DNA of 64,000 nt. It comes from Sphingomonas caseinilytica (lineage in GTDB: Bacteria > Pseudomonadota > Alphaproteobacteria > Sphingomonadales > Sphingomonadaceae). This document shows, piece by piece, positions 26,489 through 35,617 of this stretch. Below the pieces are notes generated by a model. It ran no database searches. It saw nothing but the letters and a program-made list of their open reading frames with translations, and was not told the DNA's origin. Numbering within the stretch: the first letter of the stretch is position 1; every line of letters starts with the position of its first letter. Where the stretch lies: contig NZ_JAMGBA010000002.1 in NCBI RefSeq assembly GCF_023516455.1, forward strand, positions 458,501 through 522,500, in the 5' to 3' direction. Both the position numbers and the translations under genes were made by a program.

Positions 26489-27730
26489 ATGTCGATTATC
26501 TCCCGTTTGATCGGAACCTTGTTGACGCGCGGGCGGATCACCTTGGTCCAGCCCGATGGCACCCGCGAAACCTACGGACCTGGCGGCGGCAAGGAGCTGA
26601 CGGTTCGCTTCACGGACAAGAGGGTCGCGTTCGACCTGGTCCGCAATCCGCGGCTCAATTTCGGCCAGACCTATATGGACGGCCGCCTAACCATCGAGGA
26701 CGGGACGATCCTCGACCTGATGGAGATGATCACGGGCGCCAACCGCTGGGAAGACGGCGGCCAGGGGCGGGCCCTGATGCGCAAGGGCAAGATCAAGGGG
26801 CTAAAGAAGCTCTTTCGGCGGAATGACGCGAGCAAATCCAAGCGCAATGTCGCCCATCACTACGACCTACGGGACGAGCTCTACGAACTCTTCCTCGACG
26901 GGGACCGCCAGTACAGTTGCGCCTACTTCATGGACCCGGGCAACAGCCTGGAGCAGGCGCAGTCGGACAAGAAGGCGCATATTGCCGCCAAACTCTATCT
27001 GAGGCCCGGGATGAAGGTACTCGACATCGGCTCGGGCTGGGGCGGCACCGCGCTCTATCTTAACCGGGTGGCCGACGTGGATGTGCTGGGCATCACACTA
27101 TCCGAGGAGCAATTAAAGGTCGCTCGCCGCCGCGCGGAGGAGGCCGGCGTTGCCGATCGTGTGAAGTTTGAGCTGATCGATTACCGGTCGCTCGATGGCC
27201 AGTTCGACCGGATCGTTTCGATCGGCATGTTCGAGCATGTCGGCTCGGCCCACTATGAGGAATTCTACGCCCAGTGCCGCGAGCTATTGGCCGACGACGG
27301 CGTCATGCTGCTCCATACGATCGGAAAGCTGGGTGGAGCAGGCGCGCCGGATCCGTTCACGGACAAGTGGATCTTCCCGGGCTATCACCTTCCGTCGCTT
27401 AGCCAGATGTCGGCGGCGAGCGAGAAGGTGCGGCTGATCGCAAGCGACGTCGAAATGCTCCGGCTTCACTATGCGTATACGCTTCGTCATTGGCTGGAGC
27501 AGGCGACAAAGGCACGCGACAAGATCGTCGCCATGTATGACGAGCGCTTCTTCCGAATGTGGGAATATTATCTCGCCGGCGGGATCGTGATGTTCGAAAG
27601 CGGCGCTGCCTGCAATTATCAGGTCCAGTATATCCGCGACCGCAATGCCGTGCCGATCACGCGCGATTATATGATGGAGGCGGAGGAGCGGTACCGGAAA
27701 GCCGATACCGCCCCTGCCAAGGCTGCCTGA
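26489..27730 (+). CDS. Cyclopropane-fatty-acyl-phospholipid synthase family methyltransferase
   Basis: 413 aa. SAM motif I (VLDIGSGWGG, about residues 174-183), a long N-terminal domain of the CFA-synthase type, the SIGMFEHVG block and the FPGYHLPSL substrate region all match CfaS/mycolic acid methyltransferase-like enzymes. Cytoplasmic, acts on unsaturated acyl chains in the membrane. Preceded by GGAGGG near 26478. Could be the true CFA synthase or a paralogue modifying other lipids; cfa is not assigned for that reason. Convergent with the S46 peptidase, three bases apart. Confidence 0.88.
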   Translation: MSIISRLIGTLLTRGRITLVQPDGTRETYGPGGGKELTVRFTDKRVAFDLVRNPRLNFGQTYMDGRLTIEDGTILDLMEMITGANRWEDGGQGRALMRKGKIKGLKKLFRRNDASKSKRNVAHHYDLRDELYELFLDGDRQYSCAYFMDPGNSLEQAQSDKKAHIAAKLYLRPGMKVLDIGSGWGGTALYLNRVADVDVLGITLSEEQLKVARRRAEEAGVADRVKFELIDYRSLDGQFDRIVSIGMFEHVGSAHYEEFYAQCRELLADDGVMLLHTIGKLGGAGAPDPFTDKWIFPGYHLPSLSQMSAASEKVRLIASDVEMLRLHYAYTLRHWLEQATKARDKIVAMYDERFFRMWEYYLAGGIVMFESGAACNYQVQYIRDRNAVPITRDYMMEAEERYRKADTAPAKAA

Positions 27731-27733
27731 GGT

Positions 27734-29782
27734 TTATTTGCCCTTGAGCTCGGCTACGAGGTGCGGAGCCGGATAGATATTCTCCAGCGCCTCCTGCACC
27801 GCGGCGGTCGAAACCACGACGGTCCGGTTGATCGATCCGTCATAGCCGTAATTGCCGCCAAGGCTGTTGATATTGCCGTCGAATGCGGCCCCGATGACGC
27901 GGCCCTGACGATCGACGACGGGCGAACCGCTGTTTCCGCCGATGATGTCGTTGGTAGTGACGAAATCGTAGGTGGCTTTAGGGTCGATCTTCGAACGGTT
28001 GGCGATGAACGCCGGCGGAAGGTCGAACGGCACTGCACCCGTAGCCCGGTCGAACGTGCCGCCTAGCACTGTCGTGGTGGGGACCATCTTGCCCCGCTCC
28101 ATCCAGCCGGCGACCTTGCCGTAGCTCACGCGCAGTGTGAACGTCGCATCGGGGTAGGCAGTGTCGCCGTAAGCCGCGAACCGGGCGTCGGCGAGCTTGG
28201 CCTGCGCCGCGGTCAGCGGAGCATCGACCTCGGCGTCGAACCGCTTCTGAATCGCGCGATCGTTGGCGTCGATCGACTTTGCATAAAGGATCATGGGATC
28301 CTTCGACGCGTCCACCGCCGCCTGGCCGCCTTCCCACAGCGCCTTGCGGACCGCGGGGTCGGCCAGCGTGGTGCCGTTGACCAGGCGCGCGGCCAATCCC
28401 TCAGGCGATTCCTTGCCAAGCAGGATCCTGGTCTGCGGATCGTCGGCGCCCAGATATTCGCGCGACTTCGACAGCGACCATTCCATGGTCAGCTGGTCGA
28501 GCCACGGATAGATCGGACGCTCGTCGAGCAGGCGCTTCTCAACCAGAGGAAGCGCGGAATCCGAATAGCCCGGGAACCGATCGGCGTTCGGCTTGCCCTT
28601 TTCGGCAGCTGCGCGGACCAGGGTCATCGCATATCCGAACAGATCACCTGACGGCAGCGAGAAGCGGTCGGCAATATAGAAGTTGCGGTAGGTCGACATC
28701 GCCTTCGCGACATCGCCCCATGGGTTGCCGATCGCCGCATTTCCGGCGCTCGTGGCCTTAAGATCCGCTTCCGCGGCGGCCAGCTTGCCGGTGAACGCCG
28801 GATCGTTCAGCGCCTTAACCCGGCCGATGTAGACCTTAAGGCTGTTTTCGACGCCGCCGAGAGTCTCGGCTGCCTCGCGCTCCTTCTCCGGGCTCGACTC
28901 CATCGCGGAAATCAAGCGTCCGCGAAGCTCGGAGAAGGCTGCAAGGGTGATCGGCAGCACCAGTTCGCGCTGGAACGCCAGCTGTTCAGAGGTGAACATG
29001 CGCTGCGTCGATCCCGGATTGCCGACGACAAAGGTCGCTTCGCCATCGACCGGCGCGCGCGCACTCCATTCCAGGTGCTGCGGCGTGGCGACCGGCCTTC
29101 CGTCCTCATAGGCGCGCAGGAAACTCGCATCCATCGAGTAGCGCGGGAAATTGAAATTGTCCGGATCGCCGCCGAACTGGGCGGCCTGAGCCTCCGGCGC
29201 CCAGACCAACCGGACGTCCGAATATTTGCGGTAGCTGTAGAGCTTGTACTGACCGCCGCCGTAAAGCGAGACGACCTGGCACCTCGTCTTGGCGGTGTCG
29301 GGGCAGCCACTCTTCTCGAGCTGGGCAACGATTGCGGTACGGGCCTTCACGGCCGCCTCTCCGGTCGAATTGGCGATCGCGGCCTTCACCTGCGGGGTAA
29401 CGTCCCGAATGGAGGTCACCACTTCGGCCTGCTGACCCGCGCACATCTTTTCCTCCTCGCGGGTCCGGGCGGTGAAACCGGTCTTGAGGATATTGTTCTC
29501 GGCCGTCGAATTCTGTTCGACGCAGGTCGCGACGCAGTGGTGATTGGTAAGAATCAGCCCGGCGTCCGAAACGAAGCTCGCCGAGCAGCCGCCGGTCAGC
29601 CGGACGGCTGCCGTCCGCACCTTGTCCAGCCAGGCCTGGTCCGGGGCCCAGCCGTAGTCGGCCTGCATCTTGGCGGCCGGGAATGCGTCGAAGGTCCACA
29701 TGCCTTCGTCGGCCTTGGCGATCGATACTGGAAGAGACACGGATGCGAGAAACAGGAAGGCGCGGGACGCACGGGACATCAT
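27734..29782 (-). CDS. S46 family dipeptidyl peptidase, DPP7-like
   Basis: 682 aa from the double ATG at 29782/29779, chosen because GGAG lies eight bases upstream and a signal peptide follows (cut near SIAKA). A longer frame to 29938 would run through a terminator. The trypsin-like S46 fold shows the His in LTNHHC (about 81) and the nucleophile in GGNSGS (S618). The position that sets specificity in this family carries Gly (FDGN, G636), as in DPP7 (hydrophobic P1), not Arg as in DPP11 (acidic P1). Periplasmic removal of dipeptides from peptides is the expected role. Confidence 0.92.
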   Translation of the reverse strand: MMSRASRAFLFLASVSLPVSIAKADEGMWTFDAFPAAKMQADYGWAPDQAWLDKVRTAAVRLTGGCSASFVSDAGLILTNHHCVATCVEQNSTAENNILKTGFTARTREEEKMCAGQQAEVVTSIRDVTPQVKAAIANSTGEAAVKARTAIVAQLEKSGCPDTAKTRCQVVSLYGGGQYKLYSYRKYSDVRLVWAPEAQAAQFGGDPDNFNFPRYSMDASFLRAYEDGRPVATPQHLEWSARAPVDGEATFVVGNPGSTQRMFTSEQLAFQRELVLPITLAAFSELRGRLISAMESSPEKEREAAETLGGVENSLKVYIGRVKALNDPAFTGKLAAAEADLKATSAGNAAIGNPWGDVAKAMSTYRNFYIADRFSLPSGDLFGYAMTLVRAAAEKGKPNADRFPGYSDSALPLVEKRLLDERPIYPWLDQLTMEWSLSKSREYLGADDPQTRILLGKESPEGLAARLVNGTTLADPAVRKALWEGGQAAVDASKDPMILYAKSIDANDRAIQKRFDAEVDAPLTAAQAKLADARFAAYGDTAYPDATFTLRVSYGKVAGWMERGKMVPTTTVLGGTFDRATGAVPFDLPPAFIANRSKIDPKATYDFVTTNDIIGGNSGSPVVDRQGRVIGAAFDGNINSLGGNYGYDGSINRTVVVSTAAVQEALENIYPAPHLVAELKGK

Positions 29783-29825
29783 CAAAAAACTCCAACTTGC
29801 CAGCGATTTGGGCGCACCCTGCACG

Positions 29826-29859
29826 AAAAAGGGCCCGGCGCAAGTGTTGCACCGGACCC
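29826..29859 (-). terminator. Strong rho-independent terminator after the EF-hand gene
   Basis: On the minus strand a 13-bp stem (29847-29859 with 29831-29843, two G-U pairs) closes a three-base CAC loop and is followed by five T (29826-29830). It begins 20 bases past the EF-hand stop and separates that gene from the S46 peptidase. Confidence 0.9.
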
Positions 29860-29879
29860 CTCGAAACTTGTCGGCCGGA

Positions 29880-30551
29880 TTAGCTGCCGCTCTTCTTTTC
29901 CTCGCGCCTTTGCTGGATGATGATCTGCCGGCCGGCACGCCGTTCCTCGGGCGTGATCTGACCGTCCTTGTTGCTGTCCATCCGGTCGAAATGCTGCAGC
30001 GCCAAGGCCTCGGCCTCGGCCTGGGTCACTTGCCCGTCCTTGTTGGTGTCGGCCATGGCCAGCATCCCGCCGCCAGGGCCATGCATCTTCATGACGTGAC
30101 GGCGAACTTCCTTGCCGTCCTTCGGGCTGTTCTTGCGCTCCTCGCGCCTGATCTCGCGGCGCTCCACACGCTCCTCGCGCGCCTTGGTGAACTCCTCCCG
30201 GCTGATATAGCTGTCCTTGTTGGCATCGAGCCGGTCGAAGGCGGCGTTGGGATCGCCCATCGCCATTGCGTGACCACCGTCACGGGCCTTGAAATCTTCG
30301 AACCGCTTGGCGCGGGAAGCATCGATTTCCGCGGTCGTCACGGTTCCGTCCTTGTTGGAATCCATCTCGCCGAAATGTTCGCGGGCCATCTGCACGGCTT
30401 CGGCGCGGGTCGTGACCCGATCGCGCATCGGTTGAGTCATTGGGGTGGTGGGGGTCGGAGTCACCGCCGGAGCGGGCTGTGCGACCGGGGCCGTCTGGGC
30501 GAATGCGGTTCCGGCCAATAAGGCCGTTGCAACCATAACAAACTTCTTCAT
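29880..30551 (-). CDS. Exported EF-hand calcium-binding protein
   Basis: 223 aa from ATG 30551 (GAGGAGG about nine bases upstream). Signal peptide cut near AFAQ19, a Pro/Thr-rich linker, then four EF-hand loops at residues 64-75, 109-120, 168-179 and 192-203. All have Asp at position 1 and Glu at position 12; the first, third and fourth have the D-x-N-K-D-G-x-[IV] core, the second has Ser at position 6. A very basic/acidic helical segment (about 124-150) separates the pairs. Calcium buffer or sensor in the periplasm; partner unknown. Divergent from argG. Confidence 0.85.
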   Translation of the reverse strand: MKKFVMVATALLAGTAFAQTAPVAQPAPAVTPTPTTPMTQPMRDRVTTRAEAVQMAREHFGEMDSNKDGTVTTAEIDASRAKRFEDFKARDGGHAMAMGDPNAAFDRLDANKDSYISREEFTKAREERVERREIRREERKNSPKDGKEVRRHVMKMHGPGGGMLAMADTNKDGQVTQAEAEALALQHFDRMDSNKDGQITPEERRAGRQIIIQQRREEKKSGS

Positions 30552-30677
30552 GGGCATGCCCCTCCTCAATCGGAATATAACGAAGCTATGCCCGGCTTGC
30601 TGTATGGCGCTTGAACGGTCGGGTGGTTGGTGGCAAGGCGCGCGCCATTCCACTTAAGTTGCGAAGGAAGCGCCCAA

Positions 30678-31898
30678 ATGGCCGATAAGATCAACCGCGT
30701 CGTGCTTGCCTTTTCCGGCGGCCTCGACACGAGCGTGATCCTGAAATGGCTTCAGCAGACCTATGGCTGCGAGGTGGTGACGTTCACGGCTGATCTGGGG
30801 CAGGGCGAAGAGCTTGGTCCGGCACGGCACAAGGCCGAGCTGATGGGCGTCCGGGCAGAACATATCTTCATCGATGACCTGCGCGAGGAATTCGTTGCCG
30901 ACTATGTCTTCCCGATGATGCGCGCCAATGCGCTTTACGAGGGGCTGTACCTGTTGGGGACGTCGATTGCTCGGCCGCTAATCGCCAAGCGCCAGATCGA
31001 GATTGCGCGCGAGGTTGGCGCCGATGCGGTGAGCCATGGTGCCACCGGCAAGGGCAATGACCAGGTCCGCTTCGAGCTCGGCTATTATGCGCTGGCACCC
31101 GATATCAAGGTGATCGCGCCGTGGCGCGAATGGGATCTCGGCAGCCGGACCGCGCTCATCGACTTCGCCGAGAAGAACCAGATCCCGGTACCCAAGGACA
31201 AGCGTGGCGAGAGCCCCTTCTCGACCGACGCCAACCTTCTGCACACCTCGTCCGAGGGCAAGGTGCTCGAGGACCCGTGGGCCGAAGTGCCCGACTATGT
31301 CTATTCGCGCACCGACGATTTGGTGGCCGCGCCGGATGCGCCTGAGGAAGTCACGATCGAATTCAAGGGCGGTGACGGCGTGGCGGTCAACGGCGAGGCG
31401 CTGTCACCCGCAATGCTGCTGACCAAGCTAAACGAGCTCGGCAAGCGCCACGGAATCGGCCGGCTGGACCTAGTCGAGAACCGCTTCGTCGGGATGAAGA
31501 GCCGCGGCATGTATGAAACGCCCGGTGGCACCATCTATCATGCGGCGCATCGGGCGATCGAGCAGCTGACCCTCGATCGCGGCGCTGCTCATCTGAAGGA
31601 CGAGCTGATGCCGCGCTACGCGGAGCTGGTCTACAACGGTTTCTGGTTCTCGCCGGAGCGCGAGATGCTCCAGGCGGCCATCGACCATAGCCAGGCAAAG
31701 GTCGACGGCACCGTCCGTCTGAAGCTCTACAAGGGTGGGGTCCACATCACCGGGCGCAAGTCGCCGCACAGCCTCTACAGCGAGAAGGTGGTGACCTTCG
31801 AAGACGACGCGGGCGCCTATGACCAGCGCGACGCGGAAGGGTTCATCAAGCTCAACGCACTGCGCCTCCGCCTGCTCGGAAGGCGCGACCAAGGTTGA
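30678..31898 (+). CDS. argG: Argininosuccinate synthase
   Basis: 406 aa, ATP-dependent condensation of citrulline and aspartate in arginine synthesis. The N-terminal PP-loop motif [12 protein letters not shown] is intact, followed by the family blocks [12 protein letters not shown] and YETPGGTI. The ATG at 30678 follows GAAGGAAG and gives the standard N-terminus; an upstream in-frame extension to 30627 is rejected. argH, the next enzyme of the pathway, lies at 45.7-47.1 kb. The stop overlaps the following membrane protein's TTG. Confidence 0.97.
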   Translation: MADKINRVVLAFSGGLDTSVILKWLQQTYGCEVVTFTADLGQGEELGPARHKAELMGVRAEHIFIDDLREEFVADYVFPMMRANALYEGLYLLGTSIARPLIAKRQIEIAREVGADAVSHGATGKGNDQVRFELGYYALAPDIKVIAPWREWDLGSRTALIDFAEKNQIPVPKDKRGESPFSTDANLLHTSSEGKVLEDPWAEVPDYVYSRTDDLVAAPDAPEEVTIEFKGGDGVAVNGEALSPAMLLTKLNELGKRHGIGRLDLVENRFVGMKSRGMYETPGGTIYHAAHRAIEQLTLDRGAAHLKDELMPRYAELVYNGFWFSPEREMLQAAIDHSQAKVDGTVRLKLYKGGVHITGRKSPHSLYSEKVVTFEDDAGAYDQRDAEGFIKLNALRLRLLGRRDQG

Positions 31899-33526
31899 TT
31901 CACGCGCCGCACCTCCTGGCCCAGGAGCCTGCGGCTGCCGCGCTGCCGAAGGGAACGCCTCGCCCATGGTGGGAAGGCAGGCCATTCGTCGCTGCGATGA
32001 TCCTGCTGGCCTTCGTACCCTTGCTCTACCCGCAGATACCACCGCTGGTCGACATTGGCGGCCACATGGGCCGCTACAAGGTGGCGGTCGATGTCGCCAG
32101 TAGCCCGATCCTCCAGCAATGGTTCTCGTTTCGCTGGTTGCCGATCGGAAATCTTGGGGTCGATCTGCTCGTCGTGCCCTTAGCCAAGCTGATCGGCGTG
32201 GAGCTAGCGACGAAGCTGGTCGTCATGTCCATTCCGCCCATGACGGTTGCGGGGATGCTGTGGGTTGCCCGCGAAGTCCACAACCGCCTGCCGCCGACCG
32301 TGGCCTTTGCCCTGCCGCTGGCGTTCGGCCATCCCTTCATGTTCGGTTTCGTCAACTTCGCACTGTCGATGGCGCTGGCATTGCTCGCCTTTGGGCTTTG
32401 GCTCCGATTGGGGCGGCTCGGAAAATCGAAGCTTCGGGCGATCCTGTTCGTTCCGATCAGTTTCATCGTCTTCTTCGCCCATACATTCGGCTGGGGCACT
32501 CTGGGCCTGTTGTGCTTTTCGGCCGAGGCGGTTCGGCAGCATGATCGCGGACACAGCTGGTGGATGGCGATCATCAGGGCGGCCGTCCACGCATCGGTCA
32601 TGGCCTTGCCTATTCTGCTGATCCTTTTGTGGCGAAGCGAAGCGACCGGCGGCATCACCAATCGCTGGTTCGATTGGGAATATAAGTGGGAATATCTCCA
32701 AAGGATGTTCCGCGACCGCTGGGAAACGTTCGACCTGGCATCGGCAGCGATCGTGCTGGCCGTTCCGCTATTTGCGTTGGTCCATCCCCGCCTGACCCTA
32801 TCGCGCAACCTTGCATTTTCGGGCCTGATGTTGGCGGCGACCTATGTGCTGCTGCCACGGATCGTGTTCGGTTCGGCCTATGCCGACATGCGCCTGGTGC
32901 CGTTCGCCGCCGCGATCCTCGTGTTGGCTATCCGCTTCAAGGCAGAGACGCGTTTCCCGCTGGCCACATGGCTAGCGATCGCCGCGGTCGGCTTCATGCT
33001 CATCCGGCTGACCGGAACGACTACGAGCATGGCGATCGCTGGACGCAAGCAGGCGGAGCAGCTCGAGGCGCTCGATCATATCGAAACCGGATCGCGGCTC
33101 GCGGTTCTGGTCTGGGACAAGTGCGAACAATGGTCGCTTCGCCGGTCCGACCACCTCGGCGCGATCGCCACGGTCAGGAAGGAAGCCTATACCAACGATC
33201 ATTGGCCGATGGCGGGCTCAACCTTGATGAAGGTTCGCTATCCGCAGGCCGGTTGGTACCAGCGCGATCCGTCGCAAATAGTTCGCGATCCAGGCTGCCG
33301 GCACGAAGGCTGGGCCGTGCGCGCGGCGCTTGCGAACCTCCCGCGCGGCGCTTTCGACTATTTGTGGCTGGTGGATATGCGGCCGATCCCGCGCGAATGG
33401 GTCAGTGACTGGCGGCCGATCTGGGCCACCAAGGATTCCATCTTACTGAAGAAGATCCCGATTACCGAGATCGACGAAGAACAGCGACTAGCGACACCCC
33501 GAACGGCATCGGAACCCGCCCGATAA
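31895..33526 (+). CDS. Large polytopic membrane protein, GT-C-like, unknown substrate
   Basis: 543 aa, about ten TM helices and a C-terminal soluble part of some 130 residues with several Cys. A DIGGHMGR segment sits between TM1 and TM2, where GT-C glycosyltransferases keep their catalytic acid. The start is probably TTG 31895, overlapping the argG stop (TTGA) with AAGG before it; the next in-frame ATG (31997) would cut into TM1. Its last 65 bases overlap the methyltransferase on the other strand. GT-C membership is inference from topology and motif only. Confidence 0.6.
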   Translation: MIHAPHLLAQEPAAAALPKGTPRPWWEGRPFVAAMILLAFVPLLYPQIPPLVDIGGHMGRYKVAVDVASSPILQQWFSFRWLPIGNLGVDLLVVPLAKLIGVELATKLVVMSIPPMTVAGMLWVAREVHNRLPPTVAFALPLAFGHPFMFGFVNFALSMALALLAFGLWLRLGRLGKSKLRAILFVPISFIVFFAHTFGWGTLGLLCFSAEAVRQHDRGHSWWMAIIRAAVHASVMALPILLILLWRSEATGGITNRWFDWEYKWEYLQRMFRDRWETFDLASAAIVLAVPLFALVHPRLTLSRNLAFSGLMLAATYVLLPRIVFGSAYADMRLVPFAAAILVLAIRFKAETRFPLATWLAIAAVGFMLIRLTGTTTSMAIAGRKQAEQLEALDHIETGSRLAVLVWDKCEQWSLRRSDHLGAIATVRKEAYTNDHWPMAGSTLMKVRYPQAGWYQRDPSQIVRDPGCRHEGWAVRAALANLPRGAFDYLWLVDMRPIPREWVSDWRPIWATKDSILLKKIPITEIDEEQRLATPRTASEPAR

Positions 33527-34193
33527 TTCCTCGCTCGAGGCCGAAGACGCCGTCGAGCAGCTTGTTGACGAAGGGCGATGGCATCGCGTCGTCGCTGTCG
33601 TCCTTGCCCGTCAACTTGCCCATGAAGCGAACGGCCGCGATCGGCGGGAACAACAGGCTGTTGAACGGCGACAGCAGCTCGATCGAATAGCCTGCCTCTT
33701 CCGCCAGCCGGCGGATCTCGCCCTTGCGATAGCGGCGGTGATGGTGATGAACGACGTCGTGCGCGCTGAACATCCACGGATTGATCGGCACGGTCAGGAG
33801 CAATGCGCCGCCGGGCTTCAGCAACTGATAGATGGCGCGGAGCGAATTCTTGTCGTCCGGGACATGTTCGAGGACGTCCAATAGCGCGACAAGATCATAG
33901 GCACCCTGGGGGAACATGGAGAGATCCGGAAGCGCAGCTTCGACGACGGGACGGCCAAGTCGCTCGCTGGCAAGTTCCCGGGCGATGGGGTCGAGCTCGC
34001 TTGCCTCCACCTGGCCGAAGCGCGACAGCATCGCCAGATTATGGCCAGTCCCGGCGCCCAGCTCCAATACTCGCGCATTGTTCGGCGGGCGAACAATCCG
34101 CTCGATCAAGCCGTCGAGAATCCGGCGGCGCGCCGTGAACCACCAATGCTGGCTGTCGAGCTTGGCCATCTGCTCATAGACCTTACGCTCCAT
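33462..34193 (-). CDS. Class I SAM-dependent methyltransferase, glycan-module associated
   Basis: 243 aa. Motif I is VLELGAGTGHN (about residues 42-52), followed by LLDVLEHVPDD and the post-motif LKPGGALLLTVP. A WHHHHR-like Y/H-rich loop (VVHHHHRRY) is typical of methyltransferases found in O-antigen or lipid-sugar clusters. It starts at the base where the GT2 stop ends (TGATG), as last gene of the gtrA-GT2-methyltransferase operon, so a sugar or lipid-linked acceptor is likely. Its 3' end overlaps the membrane protein on the plus strand by 65 bases. Confidence 0.82.
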   Translation of the reverse strand: MERKVYEQMAKLDSQHWWFTARRRILDGLIERIVRPPNNARVLELGAGTGHNLAMLSRFGQVEASELDPIARELASERLGRPVVEAALPDLSMFPQGAYDLVALLDVLEHVPDDKNSLRAIYQLLKPGGALLLTVPINPWMFSAHDVVHHHHRRYRKGEIRRLAEEAGYSIELLSPFNSLLFPPIAAVRFMGKLTGKDDSDDAMPSPFVNKLLDGVFGLERGIIGRVPMPFGVSLVAVLRRSR

Positions 34194-35140
34194 CAGTCGC
34201 CGCCGATTGTTTCGCGGATGACGTAGAGCGGCCGTCCTTTGGCTTCGGTCAGGATCCGGCCGACATATTCTCCAAGCACGCCTAGCGACAGAAGCTGAAG
34301 GCCACCGAGGAACAGCACGGCGACCATCAGCGATGCGTAACCGGGAACATCAATGCCCGAAGTAAGGGTAACGATGATGATATAGACAGCGTACGCAAGC
34401 GCTCCGAGGGCAACCAGTGCGCCGAGATAGCTCCATACGCGAAGCGGCAGGGTCGAGGCGGACGTGATCCCGTCGATGGCAAGCGTCCAAAGCTTCCAAT
34501 AGTTGAACTTGGTCTTGCCGACCTTCCGTTCCTCGCGGTGATACAGGACCGCCGCCTGCCTGAAGCCTGCCCAGGCAAACAGGCCCTTCATGAAGCGATT
34601 GCGTTCCGGCATTTGCCGGATCACTTCGACCACCTTGCGGTCGAGCAGCCGGAAATCCCCGGCATGCTCCGGTATCTTGTCGTCGCTCAACCAATTATGG
34701 GCGCGATAGTATAGGTCCGCAGTCAGCCGCTTGGGCAGGCTGTCGGTCTCCCGGTTGTCGCGAACGCCGTAAACGACGTCAAAGCCGGATCGCCATTGGT
34801 CGAGCATCTTTGGAAGCGCTTCGGGCGGATCCTGCAAGTCGACGTCAAGTGGGACGACGGCCAGCCCTCGGGCGACCTCCAATCCGGCAGACAGTGCGGC
34901 TTCCTTGCCGAAATTGCGCGAAAGCGAAATCGCCCGGATGCGCGGGTCGACGGCATTTGCCTTGCGGATGATTTCGAGGGTTCGGTCCTCGCTGCCGTCA
35001 TCGACGAACAATATTTCGAACGACTTGGAGGCCGGGTCGGCCAGGCCCTGGAGCACCGGTATCAGGCGATCGAGGCATGGCCCAATGGCTGCTTCCTCAT
35101 CCTTTACCGGGATGATCAAGCTCAGTTCGACGGCGCTCAT
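34193..35140 (-). CDS. GtrB-like polyprenyl-phosphate glycosyltransferase (GT2)
   Basis: 315 aa. GT2 fold with LIIPVKDEE at the N-terminus, FVDDGSED near residue 50 and the DxD-type DVDLQDPPE near 102; two C-terminal TM helices (about 240-260 and 275-300) as in GtrB/DPMS enzymes. These load a sugar from an NDP donor onto undecaprenyl phosphate. ATG 35140 overlaps the gtrA stop (ATGA); an open frame further upstream reads through gtrA out of frame and is not part of it. Confidence 0.9.
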   Translation of the reverse strand: MSAVELSLIIPVKDEEAAIGPCLDRLIPVLQGLADPASKSFEILFVDDGSEDRTLEIIRKANAVDPRIRAISLSRNFGKEAALSAGLEVARGLAVVPLDVDLQDPPEALPKMLDQWRSGFDVVYGVRDNRETDSLPKRLTADLYYRAHNWLSDDKIPEHAGDFRLLDRKVVEVIRQMPERNRFMKGLFAWAGFRQAAVLYHREERKVGKTKFNYWKLWTLAIDGITSASTLPLRVWSYLGALVALGALAYAVYIIIVTLTSGIDVPGYASLMVAVLFLGGLQLLSLGVLGEYVGRILTEAKGRPLYVIRETIGGD

Positions 35141-35571
35141 GAATATACGTACCGGCGATGGAGGGCGAAGGTGATCAGCGGGGTGACGAAGATCATCGGG
35201 ATGGTGGGCCACCAGGTCGGTCCGCCCATTTGCTTCACAAGCACCCAGATGAAGCCCTGGTTGATGACATAGCCGAGAACATTGACGGCGAGGAAACGCC
35301 CCATCCGGATATGGTGCTGATCGCGCGTTCCATGCCCCTTGAAGCTGAACTCGCCATGAGTGACGTAACTTATGACAGAAAAGGCCAGGAAAACGATGGT
35401 AAAGCTGACCATCGGATCGACATGGAGAAAGTCTGTAATCGCCCAATAGCTCGCGGCCACCGCCAAGGTGATTGCGAAGCCGGCCAGGGCATAGCGGATC
35501 AACTGCAGCAGCACGGTGCGGCGCTCGGGTTCCAGCGAATGCAGGGCCGACTGGATCATCGGCTTGCTCAT
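35137..35571 (-). CDS. GtrA family membrane protein, putative polyprenyl-sugar flippase
   Basis: 144 aa with four TM helices, matching the small GtrA family. Motifs include QLIRYALAGF before TM1 and VTPLITFALHRRYVY at the end. In serotype-converting cassettes GtrA flips the undecaprenyl-phosphate sugar made by GtrB. ATG 35571 is chosen; ATG 35559 is possible and no strong ribosome-binding site favours either. First gene of the operon, 46 bp from a divergent membrane protein. Confidence 0.88.
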   Translation of the reverse strand: MSKPMIQSALHSLEPERRTVLLQLIRYALAGFAITLAVAASYWAITDFLHVDPMVSFTIVFLAFSVISYVTHGEFSFKGHGTRDQHHIRMGRFLAVNVLGYVINQGFIWVLVKQMGGPTWWPTIPMIFVTPLITFALHRRYVYS

Positions 35572-35617
35572 TAGTGTTTCGCCGCTAGGACACAATGCGA
35601 GATTTTCGGGGGACTGA

